Shown here: piece by piece, positions 8,686 through 16,145 of the stretch
How positions within the stretch are numbered: position 1 is the first letter of the stretch
Layout: every line of letters begins with the position of its first letter
From: Oceanobacter kriegii DSM 6294
GTDB lineage: Bacteria > Pseudomonadota > Gammaproteobacteria > Pseudomonadales > Oceanobacteraceae
NCBI RefSeq assembly: GCF_000422845.1
Contig: NZ_AUGV01000016.1
Span: 62,001-126,000 of the forward strand
Reading direction: 5' to 3'
Length of the DNA stretch: 64,000 nt
Made by a program: the position numbers and the translations under genes
Notes under the pieces: generated by a model
The model's database searches: none
Told to the model about the DNA's origin: nothing
What the model saw: only the letters and a program-made list of their open reading frames with translations

Positions 8686-8754
8686 GCGACCCACGGTAAA
8701 GGGAGAAAGCGACCCGCAGTAAAAGGCGAAAGCGATCCGCGCTACAGGGAGAAA
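8686..8754 (-). repeat. Three tandem 23-bp imperfect repeats
   Basis: Units at 8686-8708, 8709-8731 and 8732-8754 share GCGAYCCRC.....AGGGAGAAA with a few substitutions per copy. They lie in the untranslated leader of the glycosyltransferase gene and are not coding. Confidence 0.7.
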
Positions 8755-8888
8755 GAGGCCAACAGGAGAGATTGGCGGGAGTAGCAGAGTGAAGTGATAA
8801 AACAGGGGAATAAGAGCAAAATAGAGGCGGTTAAAGGACGTGAAACCAGCAGGCAGTCAGGAATAGGTCGGCAATGGCAAGAGAGGCT

Positions 8889-9341
8889 TTATGCCGCTTC
8901 CGGGTTATTGCTGGTGCGTGCCGATGCCAGGTTCTGGAACAACGCCTGCAATCGTTTGGCCGACTGCTGGTTCTGGTAGCCCTGCTCCTGCGACACCATG
9001 GTATCCAGACTTTCCAGCGATGAGGTTTCGCTGTTGCTCATATGGGCGCGCAATTGGGAGAACGCCAGCAGGTCTTTCTGGTTGATCAGTCCATACTGTT
9101 GCAGGTTGGTTTGCAGCTCGGACAGCTGTTCTGGCTTGAGGTTGGCGACATCAAAATCGGTGGCAATGGCGCTGATCAGAATGGCGCGGGTGGATGGCTG
9201 ATAGTCGCTGTTGGCGGCCTGCTCGGCACCGGCTTCGTTACTCTGGCTTGCGGCCACGGCAGCTGTTGCAGCATCGGTTTCCGTGCTGCTTGTCAGCGGT
9301 CCCTGATTTTGCAGATAGTTGGTTAGTGAGCCCAGTAACAT
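8889..9341 (-). CDS. Uncharacterised Gln/Ala/Ser-rich protein
   Basis: 150 residues, not recognised. The N-terminus MLLGSLTNYLQNQG is not a signal peptide. Residues 18-45 are low complexity (Thr, Ala, Ser). The rest is predicted helical with many Gln and Leu (LKPEQLSELQTNLQQYGLINQKDLLAFSQL) and the tail is polar. The composition resembles small cytoplasmic or export-associated helical proteins. About 290 bp without a recognisable gene separate it from the next gene upstream; that gap holds only a 12-bp palindrome, TAGTAGCTACTA, at 9381-9392. Confidence 0.55.
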   Translation of the reverse strand: MLLGSLTNYLQNQGPLTSSTETDAATAAVAASQSNEAGAEQAANSDYQPSTRAILISAIATDFDVANLKPEQLSELQTNLQQYGLINQKDLLAFSQLRAHMSNSETSSLESLDTMVSQEQGYQNQQSAKRLQALFQNLASARTSNNPEAA

Positions 9342-9634
9342 CGTCAGTCTCCAGCGTCATACGGAACGGCGTCTGGTACCTAGTAGCTACTACCTCTAGA
9401 AAGTGCCCAAGTTCGCCGATACTGATAGAAAGCAAACGTGGTGCCAAAAACAAAATAGCTTATTTATCAATGGTTTGTGGGTTTTTAGGGCGGTTGGGCG
9501 AATGCGCTGCGGCAGGAATAAGCCGGGTTTCCATGGCTATCGGGTCCATCATCCTTGCCGCAGGCAATGGGTTGCCAGCGGGTGAGTTAAGCGATTCAGA
9601 ATTGTGTCGGGTTGGTAGAAAGGAGTAAACGCAA

Positions 9635-9889
9635 TCAGTTGGAAAAGTGGAATCCCGCCTGAATCAAAAACTGTTTCAGCACCTCAAATTCAGCCTGACT
9701 GAATTTGCGCGTGTGGCCGCAGTGCCCACAACTGATGGAAGGCAGCGTTTTCAGCGTCTGAATGCTGTATTCGGTTTCACAGTCGCAGCGGTCACAAGCA
9801 ATCGGAATGCTGACCTTGTCAGATAAAATGGTACTCACGTGTCCCTCGTATACATCTGCCATTACTGCTTTCGGCAAGGGGTAGATCAT
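9635..9889 (-). CDS. Small zinc-ribbon-like protein of unknown function
   Basis: 84 residues. Two cysteine knuckles, CDRCDC and CGHCG, separated by about 20 residues, suggest a zinc ribbon, followed by a helix (FSQAEFEVLKQFLIQAGFHF). An AGGAG ribosome site lies just before the ATG at 9889. No family name is recognised. Upstream is a near-perfect operator-like inverted repeat (9973-9998) and a CRP-like site (10130-10145), so the gene may be regulated. Confidence 0.6.
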   Translation of the reverse strand: MIYPLPKAVMADVYEGHVSTILSDKVSIPIACDRCDCETEYSIQTLKTLPSISCGHCGHTRKFSQAEFEVLKQFLIQAGFHFSN

Positions 9890-9972
9890 CTGAACTCCTG
9901 AATTGGATTACACGCAATTGTGTCATTTCAGGCTAGCAGTGATTCGCTACTTGATACGCTTTCTTGATAACT

Positions 9973-9998
9973 AAATTGTCAAAATAAACTGACAATTT
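9973..9998. promoter_or_regulatory. Operator-like inverted repeat, perfect 9-bp arms
   Basis: AAATTGTCA and TGACAATTT face each other across an 8-bp AT-rich spacer. On the minus strand the second arm includes TTGACA, a consensus -35 hexamer for the zinc-ribbon gene, so a repressor bound here would mask the promoter. I cannot name the regulator. Confidence 0.6.
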
Positions 9999-10022
9999 AC
10001 TCTTTAGTGGATTTGAATCGTC

Positions 10023-10058
10023 TCAGAGGTCGACGCCTGAAACCTGCGGCGACCTCTG
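10023..10058. repeat. Inverted repeat / hairpin in intergenic DNA
   Basis: CAGAGGTCG and CGACCTCTG flank a 17-nt GC-rich loop. No T tract follows on either strand, so it is not a standard intrinsic terminator. It lies between the LhgO-like gene end and the operator-like repeat. Confidence 0.55.
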
Positions 10059-10129
10059 GAGTTCAAGCGTCTAACGCCTGTTCACACGGTTTTGATGGTG
10101 TTCTAAGGGTGTTCAAGCGCTTTTGGTTA

Positions 10130-10145
10130 TGTGATGTTTATCACA
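10130..10145. promoter_or_regulatory. CRP/Vfr-like site
   Basis: TGTGATGTTTATCACA is a perfect TGTGA-N6-TCACA palindrome with AT-rich flanks. It overlaps the stop codon of the LhgO-like gene and lies about 240 bp upstream of the zinc-ribbon gene, farther than a typical activator site. A real regulatory role is therefore uncertain. Confidence 0.5.
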
Positions 10146-11355
10146 TATTTCTGCCTTCTAACAACTGTTCGGTGACGTACTCGGCGATTGCCAGACTGGC
10201 GGTCAAGCCGGGGCTTTCAATGCCCAGCAAGTTCACCAGGGTTGCTTGCTGAATCTGTTGGGTTTGGATTTCAAAGTCCCGGGCAGCCATGCCTGGACCG
10301 CTCAATTTGGGACGAATACCGGCGTAATCCGGTTGCAGCCGGGTTGAATCGAGCGTTGGCCAATACTGGCGAATGGCTTCGGCAAAATGTTCTTTCAGGT
10401 TTTCAGCCACAGCGTAGCGTTGGTTTGACTGATATTGCGAGCGGGTTAAAAACTGCACGTCCGGGCCAAATCGCAATTGCTTGCCGAGGTCGAGGGTGGC
10501 GTGGATGCCCAGTCCCGCCAGTCCCGGCTCAGGGAGTGGATACACCAGATGTGAAAACGGCGAACGTCCCTGATAGCTGAAATAGTGCCCGCGTGCTGGC
10601 CACTGTTGCAGCTCGGGCTCGTCACGTTCTGGCTTGCTTTGTTGTTCAGACTGGTCTGTTGACGGTGGCTGTGTCGTATTCAACGCCTGATAGAGATCCA
10701 CTGCGTTGAGCCCGGCGCTATTGATGAGCGTGTTGCAGCTAAATTCAAATGGCCCATCGGCTGTGTCGACGCTGACCTGCCAGTGCCCCTGCTTTTCCTT
10801 TTGCCCAGCTCTATTGGAAGCCAGAGGACTGACCGGATGCGCAGAGCGGAAGCGGGTATTCAACGTCAGTGTGGCGCCTTGTTGCTGCGCTTGACTGAGC
10901 AACGACACCATTAAACCGTGGCTGTCGATGATGCCGGTCTCGGGAGACCAAAGCGCAGCCTCTGCAGCAACCTCAGGCTCCATTTTATGCAGTTGCTGAC
11001 GGTCGAACAGCGTTAACGGAATACCCAGTCGCTTGGCGTTGCTGGCCAGTGCTGCCAGTTTGGGATGATCCGCAGTGGGGGCAACAATCAGCTTGCCAAT
11101 TTGCTGGTGTTCGACATGGTGCGTCTGGCAGTAGTCGTACAGCAGCTTCCGACCACGGATGCAAAGCCGTTCCTTGAGGGAGTTGGCCGGATAGTAGAGC
11201 CCGGCGTGAATCACCTCGCTGTTGCGCGCACTGGTTTCACTGCCAATGCGGTCGTGCTGTTCGATAACCAGCACCGAATAGTGCGTAGACAGCGAGCGGG
11301 CCAACGCCAGCCCAACGACGCCGGCGCCAACAATACACAGATCAAAGTCGGTCAT
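10141..11355 (-). CDS. LhgO-like FAD-dependent oxidoreductase
   Basis: 404 residues. The N-terminal Rossmann motif DLCIVGAGVVGLALARSLS binds FAD. ETSARNSEVIHAGLYYPANSLKERLC is the characteristic segment of L-2-hydroxyglutarate oxidases of the DAO superfamily. C-terminal PDYAGIRPKL and NLLGIESPGLTASLAIAEYV complete the FAD site. Residues about 225-245 are a Gln/Ser/Glu-rich insertion. The likely reaction is oxidation of L-2-hydroxyglutarate or a related 2-hydroxyacid with electrons passed to quinone; the exact substrate is inferred from family only. Confidence 0.82.
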   Translation of the reverse strand: MTDFDLCIVGAGVVGLALARSLSTHYSVLVIEQHDRIGSETSARNSEVIHAGLYYPANSLKERLCIRGRKLLYDYCQTHHVEHQQIGKLIVAPTADHPKLAALASNAKRLGIPLTLFDRQQLHKMEPEVAAEAALWSPETGIIDSHGLMVSLLSQAQQQGATLTLNTRFRSAHPVSPLASNRAGQKEKQGHWQVSVDTADGPFEFSCNTLINSAGLNAVDLYQALNTTQPPSTDQSEQQSKPERDEPELQQWPARGHYFSYQGRSPFSHLVYPLPEPGLAGLGIHATLDLGKQLRFGPDVQFLTRSQYQSNQRYAVAENLKEHFAEAIRQYWPTLDSTRLQPDYAGIRPKLSGPGMAARDFEIQTQQIQQATLVNLLGIESPGLTASLAIAEYVTEQLLEGRNM

Positions 11356-11423
11356 GGTTGAAAGTGCGATCCCATTCCACGTTTGCTAGGATTATGCGCC
11401 TTTTAACACATGAGGATCGCGGA

Positions 11424-11624
11424 ATGAACGCCGGTCAGTTTGAAGATATTGCCATGACCATTGGCATTGGCGTGCTCATCATCTTTATGTTCTTCATCAT
11501 TTACGATCTGGGAAAACGCTCAAAAGCGGGCAAGTTTGGGATGGCGGTGCTCTTTTTTGCACTGGGCTTGGGCATGCTCGGATTTATCGTCAAGACCGTA
11601 TTGGTGGAATTGCTCGATTTGTAA
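11424..11624 (+). CDS. DUF2788 small membrane protein
   Basis: 66 residues with two membrane helices (TIGIGVLIIFMFFIIYDL and GMAVLFFALGLGMLGFIVKTVL) joined by a conserved basic loop (GKRSKAGKFG). The SKAGKFG loop and LGLGMLGF segment are typical of the DUF2788 family found in Pseudomonas and relatives; function unknown. The ATG at 11424 follows a GCGGA ribosome site, and the upstream in-frame codons are not needed. Divergent from the LhgO-like gene. Confidence 0.8.
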   Translation: MNAGQFEDIAMTIGIGVLIIFMFFIIYDLGKRSKAGKFGMAVLFFALGLGMLGFIVKTVLVELLDL

Positions 11625-11657
11625 GGGTTTTTGACCATTTTCTCCGATTTTCTCCAC

Positions 11658-11674
11658 TTGGCACTGCATGTGCA
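11658..11674 (+). promoter_or_regulatory. Possible sigma-54 promoter or palindromic operator
   Basis: TTGGCACTGCATGTGCA has GG-N10-GC spacing and a TTGGCAC -24 element, as for sigma-54. The same bases include the inverted repeat ACTGCA-TG-TGCAGT (11663-11676), so an operator is an alternative reading. It lies about 70 bp before the gene at 11740. Confidence 0.35.
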
Positions 11675-11739
11675 GTATCCACTGCTAGATTGAAACTAAA
11701 CAGTGACATTGCGCGGTTAGCCGCGCGATCGGAGGAAAA

Positions 11740-12246
11740 ATGGAAGCTGCGCAAAATTTGGGCATTTGCTATCCCGCTCAAATAGCCGCCTCGGCAGCGA
11801 CGTCAGCAGGCTGGCAAGTCCGTCTGCTCAATACAACTGTGGCACCTGACTCAACAGATATTGAAAAGACGGAAGGGGATCGCAAGATCAAGCTGTTTGC
11901 TGAAAACCTGATGCCGACCGTCGTCCACATGGCAAACTTCTATCACCTGCCTTTGGCTCAAACGCTGAATTTGGTGTACCTCGATTGCACCCGCAGTTTG
12001 GGCGAATGTGCGGCCACCTTGCTAGGTGTATTGCGAAGTTTGTCAGGTAAAAATGAAGCCTGGGTGCCGTTGGCCGCCAGTCACAGCATGCTGATGAACG
12101 CCTTGCGCATGTTGGCACCGGAGCTACTGCGACTGGACCTGCGTCATGCGCCACTGCTGTACATTGGTGACTACGCCAATTTTGCCGCTGTGCGTGAGCT
12201 GGGCCACGATGGCCAAATGCCGGTGTTCTGTCAGGCAACCTACTGA
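11740..12246 (+). CDS. Uncharacterised protein
   Basis: 168 residues after a strong GGAGGA ribosome site. No family recognised. The sequence is soluble and mainly helical (FAENLMPTVVHMANFYHLPLAQTLNLVY, LGECAATLLGVLRSL, MLMNALRMLAPELLRLDL) with no signal peptide, and contains two cysteines. A candidate sigma-54 promoter lies upstream. It stands alone between DUF2788 and the next cluster, and a GC-rich hairpin follows its stop codon. Confidence 0.6.
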   Translation: MEAAQNLGICYPAQIAASAATSAGWQVRLLNTTVAPDSTDIEKTEGDRKIKLFAENLMPTVVHMANFYHLPLAQTLNLVYLDCTRSLGECAATLLGVLRSLSGKNEAWVPLAASHSMLMNALRMLAPELLRLDLRHAPLLYIGDYANFAAVRELGHDGQMPVFCQATY

Positions 12247-12261
12247 TTGACTAACGCGAGT

Positions 12262-12280
12262 TCGGGGCTCTCTGCCCCGA
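12262..12280 (+). terminator. Hairpin after the uncharacterised gene (weak terminator)
   Basis: TCGGGGC-TCTCT-GCCCCGA forms a 7-bp stem 15 nt past the stop codon. A clear T tract is missing, so termination may be inefficient. The remaining bases up to 12508 hold no gene that I can support. Confidence 0.45.
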
Positions 12281-12508
12281 GCCTGTGCATCCCTTCTGCG
12301 TTTCTTTATTCGTTCCACGTCGCCCGATGACACTGCTCGACAGAATTCCTCGAATCGGTCGGAACCAATCCCTTACGAAAATCATCCCAAAGTAACGGCA
12401 AGGTTACAGATTCTTGCGCCGGACCTGTGTCAGAGTCCTCAAACGTGGCCTGTGTCATGGGAAAACCCGCAAAGCTTGCCTAGACTCGAGCAAAAAGGGG
12501 AGTGAATG

Positions 12509-12757
12509 ATGACGGATGAACTGAAAGACCAGCTGGGCCAATTGCATCAGGAATTGGCAGACAACCCGAAAATTGATGCCGAGTCGGCTGAGATGCTGCG
12601 TAAGATCGCGGCAGATATCGAGTTGATGGAACTGACCGATCACGGCGAACTGACCGAAGGCGTGCAGCGATTGGCGCTCGATTTTGAGCAGGATCATCCG
12701 ACCCTGTCGGAAGTGCTGCGCCAGATCGTCGAAACCCTGGGTCGTATTGGGGTTTAG
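12509..12757 (+). CDS. DUF4404 family protein
   Basis: 82 residues, helical and acidic (LKDQLGQLHQELADNPKIDAESAEMLRKIAADIELM). The pattern of an LxxLHxEL helix, an NPxID turn and a second LRKIxxDIE helix fits DUF4404, a small protein family of Pseudomonadales with no known function. The GGGGAG ribosome site lies 6 nt before the ATG at 12509, better spaced than the ATG at 12506. The CBS-domain gene follows 69 nt downstream. Confidence 0.7.
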   Translation: MTDELKDQLGQLHQELADNPKIDAESAEMLRKIAADIELMELTDHGELTEGVQRLALDFEQDHPTLSEVLRQIVETLGRIGV

Positions 12758-12826
12758 CCCATCCAATACCCCGGAGCTAGCGCCGGATTCAACAGATGTT
12801 CCTGACACTATTCGGAGAGTCACACG

Positions 12827-13261
12827 ATGCGTCACATGCCTACCATCACCGAAGTTATGACGGCCTTTCCGGTACATGTAGAGGAAAGTACGCCACTTGC
12901 CGAAGCCCTCGATCTGATGAAAGAGCATCAATGCCATCACCTGCCGGTGATGGGCGGCAAGCAAGTGGTGGGACTGCTAAGCGGCGAAGACATCAAATTG
13001 GCGCAAAGCCCCGGACATGAAGATCAGGACTTTGAGGAACTGGTTGCTGGTGATTTGTGCCGCCGCCGGTTTGCCAAGGTCGATCTGCACACCCGGCTGG
13101 ATATTGTGCTGACGGGCATGGGGGAGGAAGGCCTCAACGCCGTCATTGTGATGAAAAACGAAAAGCTGGCGGGCATTCTGACGACTCACGACGCCTGCCG
13201 CTTCTTTTCCCGCTGGTTGAAGAAAGAGTATCTGCCTGACGACGATCCGGGAATTGCCTGA
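12827..13261 (+). CDS. CBS-domain pair protein
   Basis: 144 residues forming two CBS motifs: ITEVMTAFPVHVEESTPLAEALDLMKEHQCHHLPVM and a second from VAGDLCRRRFAKVDLHTRLDIVLTGMGEEGLNAVIVM. Stand-alone CBS pairs bind adenosyl nucleotides (AMP, ATP, SAM) and act as energy sensors or partner-protein regulators. No partner domain is fused here. It may be co-transcribed with the DUF4404 gene upstream. Confidence 0.82.
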   Translation: MRHMPTITEVMTAFPVHVEESTPLAEALDLMKEHQCHHLPVMGGKQVVGLLSGEDIKLAQSPGHEDQDFEELVAGDLCRRRFAKVDLHTRLDIVLTGMGEEGLNAVIVMKNEKLAGILTTHDACRFFSRWLKKEYLPDDDPGIA

Positions 13262-13803
13262 GCCTTGATACCACTGCCCATATTGCAGAGTACTGGTGTA
13301 AACAAGTAATGCAATGCTAGCTTAAAGGCAGCGGATGGCTCTCCGGTTCTTTTATTCGGTCTGGATCTGCTGCCTGATTTTGTTGCCCTCGATTTATCCC
13401 TCTTTCTTTTTCTCTCTTTATCTTCTATCCCTTCCTGTTGCTGCTTTGCTCACTCTTACTCTGCATTCATTAGCTAGAACGGACGTGTCAGGGGCATTTG
13501 GTGAGCGGGGTTCCCTGATTGCACTATTTTTGAACCGCATTCATGTCATTGTGATTGCTTGTTGTGCAATTCAAGTGCGCAAACTTGATAATTCAATAAA
13601 TTGATATTGATAAATCTATTTTTTAATCCAGGTGTGAAAGACAGGATTGTCACTCTGGTTGATAGAATTAGGACAAAAGGTGATTGAATTATGACCAAAA
13701 TGGCGAAATGCGACGGTCTAGTGATTCAAAATGTAAAAAAAGTCGTCATTGGCAAAGAGCTGGTATGGAGTTTGCGATAGCAGGGGTAAAGGAGGAGTTG
13801 CCC
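13262..13803 (+). other. Gene-free region: pyrimidine-rich block then AT-rich block
   Basis: No coding region is supported. Bases about 13360-13470 are dominated by T and C on the plus strand. Bases 13575-13630 are AT-rich and include TTCAAT-AA-ATTGAT. An apparent 89-codon frame at 13335 is read from the pyrimidine-rich tract and is biased to Leu, Ser and Phe; I judge it spurious. The next gene begins after a strong AGGAGG site. Confidence 0.5.
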
Positions 13804-14511
13804 ATGTATAAGATCGCTGAAATGCAAGACTATCGCCAACCAAAGGCTAACGCTGCACTGTGGCTGAATGGTTTGACTGACATTATCGAAGGACGTTATC
13901 AGGATGAAGAAAGCATCCAACGCCTGTTGATGCTGATTTCCGAAAGTTCCGGTCTGCGTAATGTATCCATTGCGATGCCGGATTCTCCAAGCCGCTTCAA
14001 GGCTGCGTTTTGTTCAACCGGTGTTTCCAATGGTGTTTACAGCTTTGCTGTGCAGCACGCTCTGTGCCGTCTGTTTGAATCCCGCGAATGGCTGGTGATC
14101 AAGGAAGGCAGTGAGCGTCCGGAATCCGTGAACGCTGCTTCCTGCTCCCTGAGCGCTCAGGATCGTTGCCTGCTGGTTCCCCTGACCATTCGTCAGTCGG
14201 TACTGGCTGTACTGGTGATGGACCTGCGTGGCGAGCAACTCGACAGTGTTGACTTGAATCTGGTGCGTTGTCTGGGTGCTCAAATCGCTCAGGTGCTGGC
14301 GACCCAGGTGGTTCCAAACTTCAAAACCCTGTACGCCCGTCCTTATCAGCGTGTGCAGGAAAGCGAGCTGGATGATATCCACGCTGCTATCGAAAAATGC
14401 AATGGCAACAAAACCATGGCTGCCAAGGTGCTGGGTCTGACGCCACGTCAGCTGCGCTACCGTCTGGCCAAGCTGGGTGAAGACGCCAAGGAAGCCGAAC
14501 TGGCTCATTGA
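13804..14511 (+). CDS. GAF-like sensor with Fis-type HTH, no AAA+ domain
   Basis: 235 residues from the ATG at 13804, which follows AAAGGAGGAG at ideal spacing; an open TTG start at 13684 lacks this. Residues about 25-190 resemble the N-terminal GAF domain of NifA/NorR-type activators (LISESSGLRNVSIAMPDSP, RCLLVPLTIRQSVLAVLVMDLRG). Residues about 193-230 are a Fis-family helix-turn-helix (AAIEKCNGNKTMAAKVLGLTPRQLRYRL). The sigma-54-interacting AAA+ domain that normally joins these two parts is absent, so it cannot activate sigma-54 promoters in the usual way. It may act as a repressor, a sigma-70 regulator or a nucleoid-type protein. Confidence 0.75.
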   Translation: MYKIAEMQDYRQPKANAALWLNGLTDIIEGRYQDEESIQRLLMLISESSGLRNVSIAMPDSPSRFKAAFCSTGVSNGVYSFAVQHALCRLFESREWLVIKEGSERPESVNAASCSLSAQDRCLLVPLTIRQSVLAVLVMDLRGEQLDSVDLNLVRCLGAQIAQVLATQVVPNFKTLYARPYQRVQESELDDIHAAIEKCNGNKTMAAKVLGLTPRQLRYRLAKLGEDAKEAELAH

Positions 14512-14535
14512 TGTAACCTGGCAACTCTTCCGGAA

Positions 14536-14556
14536 ACCGGAGCTTCAGGCTCCGGT
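14536..14556 (+). terminator. Intrinsic terminator-like hairpin
   Basis: ACCGGAGC-TTCAG-GCTCCGGT is a perfect 8-bp stem 24 nt past the stop codon of the GAF/HTH gene, followed by CTTCTTCC. The U tract is interrupted by C. Confidence 0.65.
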
Positions 14557-14944
14557 CTTCTTCCCCGTCGTTCGCCTCTGCCTGGACGCATGTGTTGATG
14601 AATGTATGGACGAATGTGAGGGCAAATGGGTGGATCGGGGAGTGAAGGCTGCCTTTAAAGCCGTAGGGCAATCCGTTTTGCAAGCCCATTAGGCGGCCAA
14701 ACTTCTGTATTTGGTTTCACCTTTATTGGTACTGCTACCTTTACCTTTTACCGCTACCACCTCTACTGCTCTTAATACTGCTGCTCAACCACGTCGTTTC
14801 TCGGCTGTGTCCGCTCGTTGTTCCTGTCTCTTACCTCCGCTATTTTCTCATAGCGCTATAAGAACGTTATTGAGAAGGCGCTCTTCATCAAAGTGTCATT
14901 CCCATGCAGGCACACTCTGCTGATTTGGTCAGAGCGTTACCGGC
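14557..14944 (+). other. Gene-free, pyrimidine-rich leader of the second glycosyltransferase
   Basis: Bases about 14700-14850 are mostly T and C on the coding strand (repeated ACCTTTA, CTACCAC and TACTGCT words), like the leader of the paralogous gene at 8586-8888. A short frame ending at 14692 has no family match and poor context. No RNA family is recognised. Confidence 0.5.
14882..14899 (+). promoter_or_regulatory. Possible Pho box
   Basis: TCTTCAT-CAAA-GTGTCAT has the 7-4-7 PhoB layout; the second half differs from CTGTCAT at one base, the first at three. It lies 46 nt before the ATG at 14945. Taken alone it is weak. Confidence 0.3.
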
Positions 14945-16105
14945 ATGTCCCAGCTTCGTATCAGCATCATCACTGAAACCTACGTTCCCGATGTTAACGG
15001 TGTGGCCAACTCCCTGCGCCAATTGATCAGTGCACTGGACCCGGAGCGGTTTCACATTCAGTTAATCCGTACCCGTCCGCGTTCTGACTGGAAGCCCGAA
15101 ATCGAGGAGGTATGGTGTCGCGGTGTCACCATTCCCATGTATCCCGACCTGCAAATCGGTTTGCCTGCACCCAATACCATCAGGGATGCCTGGGAGCGTT
15201 TTCAGCCGGAATTCGTGTTCATTGCTACGGAAGGCCCTTTGGGTAATTCGGCCCTGAAACTGGCTCGTCAGCGCAATATTCCGGTATTGAGCGCCTTTCA
15301 CACCAATTTCCATCGTTACAGCAGCTACTACGGCATGGGCTGGATCAAGACCCTGACGCTGAATTGGCTGCGGCGTTTCCATAATCGTACGGCCGGCACC
15401 CTGGTGCCGTCGGAAGAAGTCGCCCGTTTTCTGCGCCAGTCGCGTTTCAATAACGTGGACGTTCTGCCTCACGGGGTGGATTGCACTCTGTTTCATCCAC
15501 GCCGGCGCAGTCCGGCTCTGCGCCAGCAGTGGTTGGGCGACGGGGATGGCAAGGTGATGCTGTACGTAGGCCGTATTGCCGCTGAAAAGAACATTCCACT
15601 GGTGTTAAAGACCTGGAGCGCCTTGAAGCAAAGCCAGCCCAATCTGACGTTGGTGATGGTTGGAGATGGGCCGCTCAAAGCCGAAGTTCAGCAGCAATAT
15701 CCGCAAGTGATTCTGGCTGGGGTACAAACTGGTGAGGCACTGGCTCGGCATTATGCGTCTGCTGATCTGTTTGTGTTCCCAAGCCTGACGGAAACCTTTG
15801 GGTTGGTGACCCTTGAAGCCATGGCCAGCGGCTTGCCGGTTGTTGCCTTTGATATGGCGGCCGCTCATATGCACGTGACGTCTGGCAAAGACGGCGAACT
15901 CGCAGCACCTGATGATGAATCCGGTTTTATTGAAGCCAGCCAGCGGATGCTCGACGCTGACCTGGTCAAGGCCGGTCATCGGGCGCGTACTACCGCAGAG
16001 GCGATCAGTTGGGAATGCATCGCGGCGGAGTTTGTGGGTCACATTGAACGCCAGCTCGAACGCTGCGATGAACAGAATCGGTTGATTCGTCGCAGAATGG
16101 TATGA
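14945..16105 (+). CDS. GT4-family glycosyltransferase (SqdX/PimB/MgtA-like), copy 2
   Basis: 386 residues, a paralogue of the protein encoded at 7383-8585. It shares the start (ISIITETYVPDVNGVANSL), the EGPLGNSA and FHTNFHRY segments, the donor site LYVGRIAAEKNIPLVL and the EX7E motif TETFGLVTLEAMASGLPVVAF. The GT-B fold and donor loop place it with diacylglycerol or phosphatidylinositol glycosyltransferases. It is not next to a phosphatase gene. The C-terminal tail is basic (NRLIRRRMV). The sugar and acceptor are not known. Confidence 0.85.
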   Translation: MSQLRISIITETYVPDVNGVANSLRQLISALDPERFHIQLIRTRPRSDWKPEIEEVWCRGVTIPMYPDLQIGLPAPNTIRDAWERFQPEFVFIATEGPLGNSALKLARQRNIPVLSAFHTNFHRYSSYYGMGWIKTLTLNWLRRFHNRTAGTLVPSEEVARFLRQSRFNNVDVLPHGVDCTLFHPRRRSPALRQQWLGDGDGKVMLYVGRIAAEKNIPLVLKTWSALKQSQPNLTLVMVGDGPLKAEVQQQYPQVILAGVQTGEALARHYASADLFVFPSLTETFGLVTLEAMASGLPVVAFDMAAAHMHVTSGKDGELAAPDDESGFIEASQRMLDADLVKAGHRARTTAEAISWECIAAEFVGHIERQLERCDEQNRLIRRRMV

Positions 16106-16145
16106 GGGTTGCAACTCTCTGGATGTATTCCAAGGGGGGAACACC

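Larger units (their letters stand above)
8586..8888 (-). other. Gene-free, strand-biased leader upstream of the glycosyltransferase
   Basis: No coding region is supported in these 303 bp. Read in the direction of the glycosyltransferase gene the segment is strongly pyrimidine-rich (runs of C and T with few purine blocks). It holds a Pho-box-like repeat near 8632 and a 23-bp tandem repeat at 8686-8754. A similar pyrimidine-rich leader precedes the paralogous gene at 14945. Confidence 0.5.

Noticed and set aside
9381-9392. TAGTAGCTACTA palindrome as an operator
   Set aside because: It is only 12 bp, its flanks do not extend the symmetry, and no neighbouring promoter is clear.
13335-13604. 89-codon hydrophobic frame
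   Set aside because: It is read from a pyrimidine-rich tract, which gives Leu/Ser/Phe by composition. The Cys and Pro pattern is not helix-like, and there is no ribosome site or match.
14477-14692. 71-codon frame overlapping the end of the GAF/HTH gene
   Set aside because: It spans the terminator hairpin of the upstream gene and has no motif or ribosome site.
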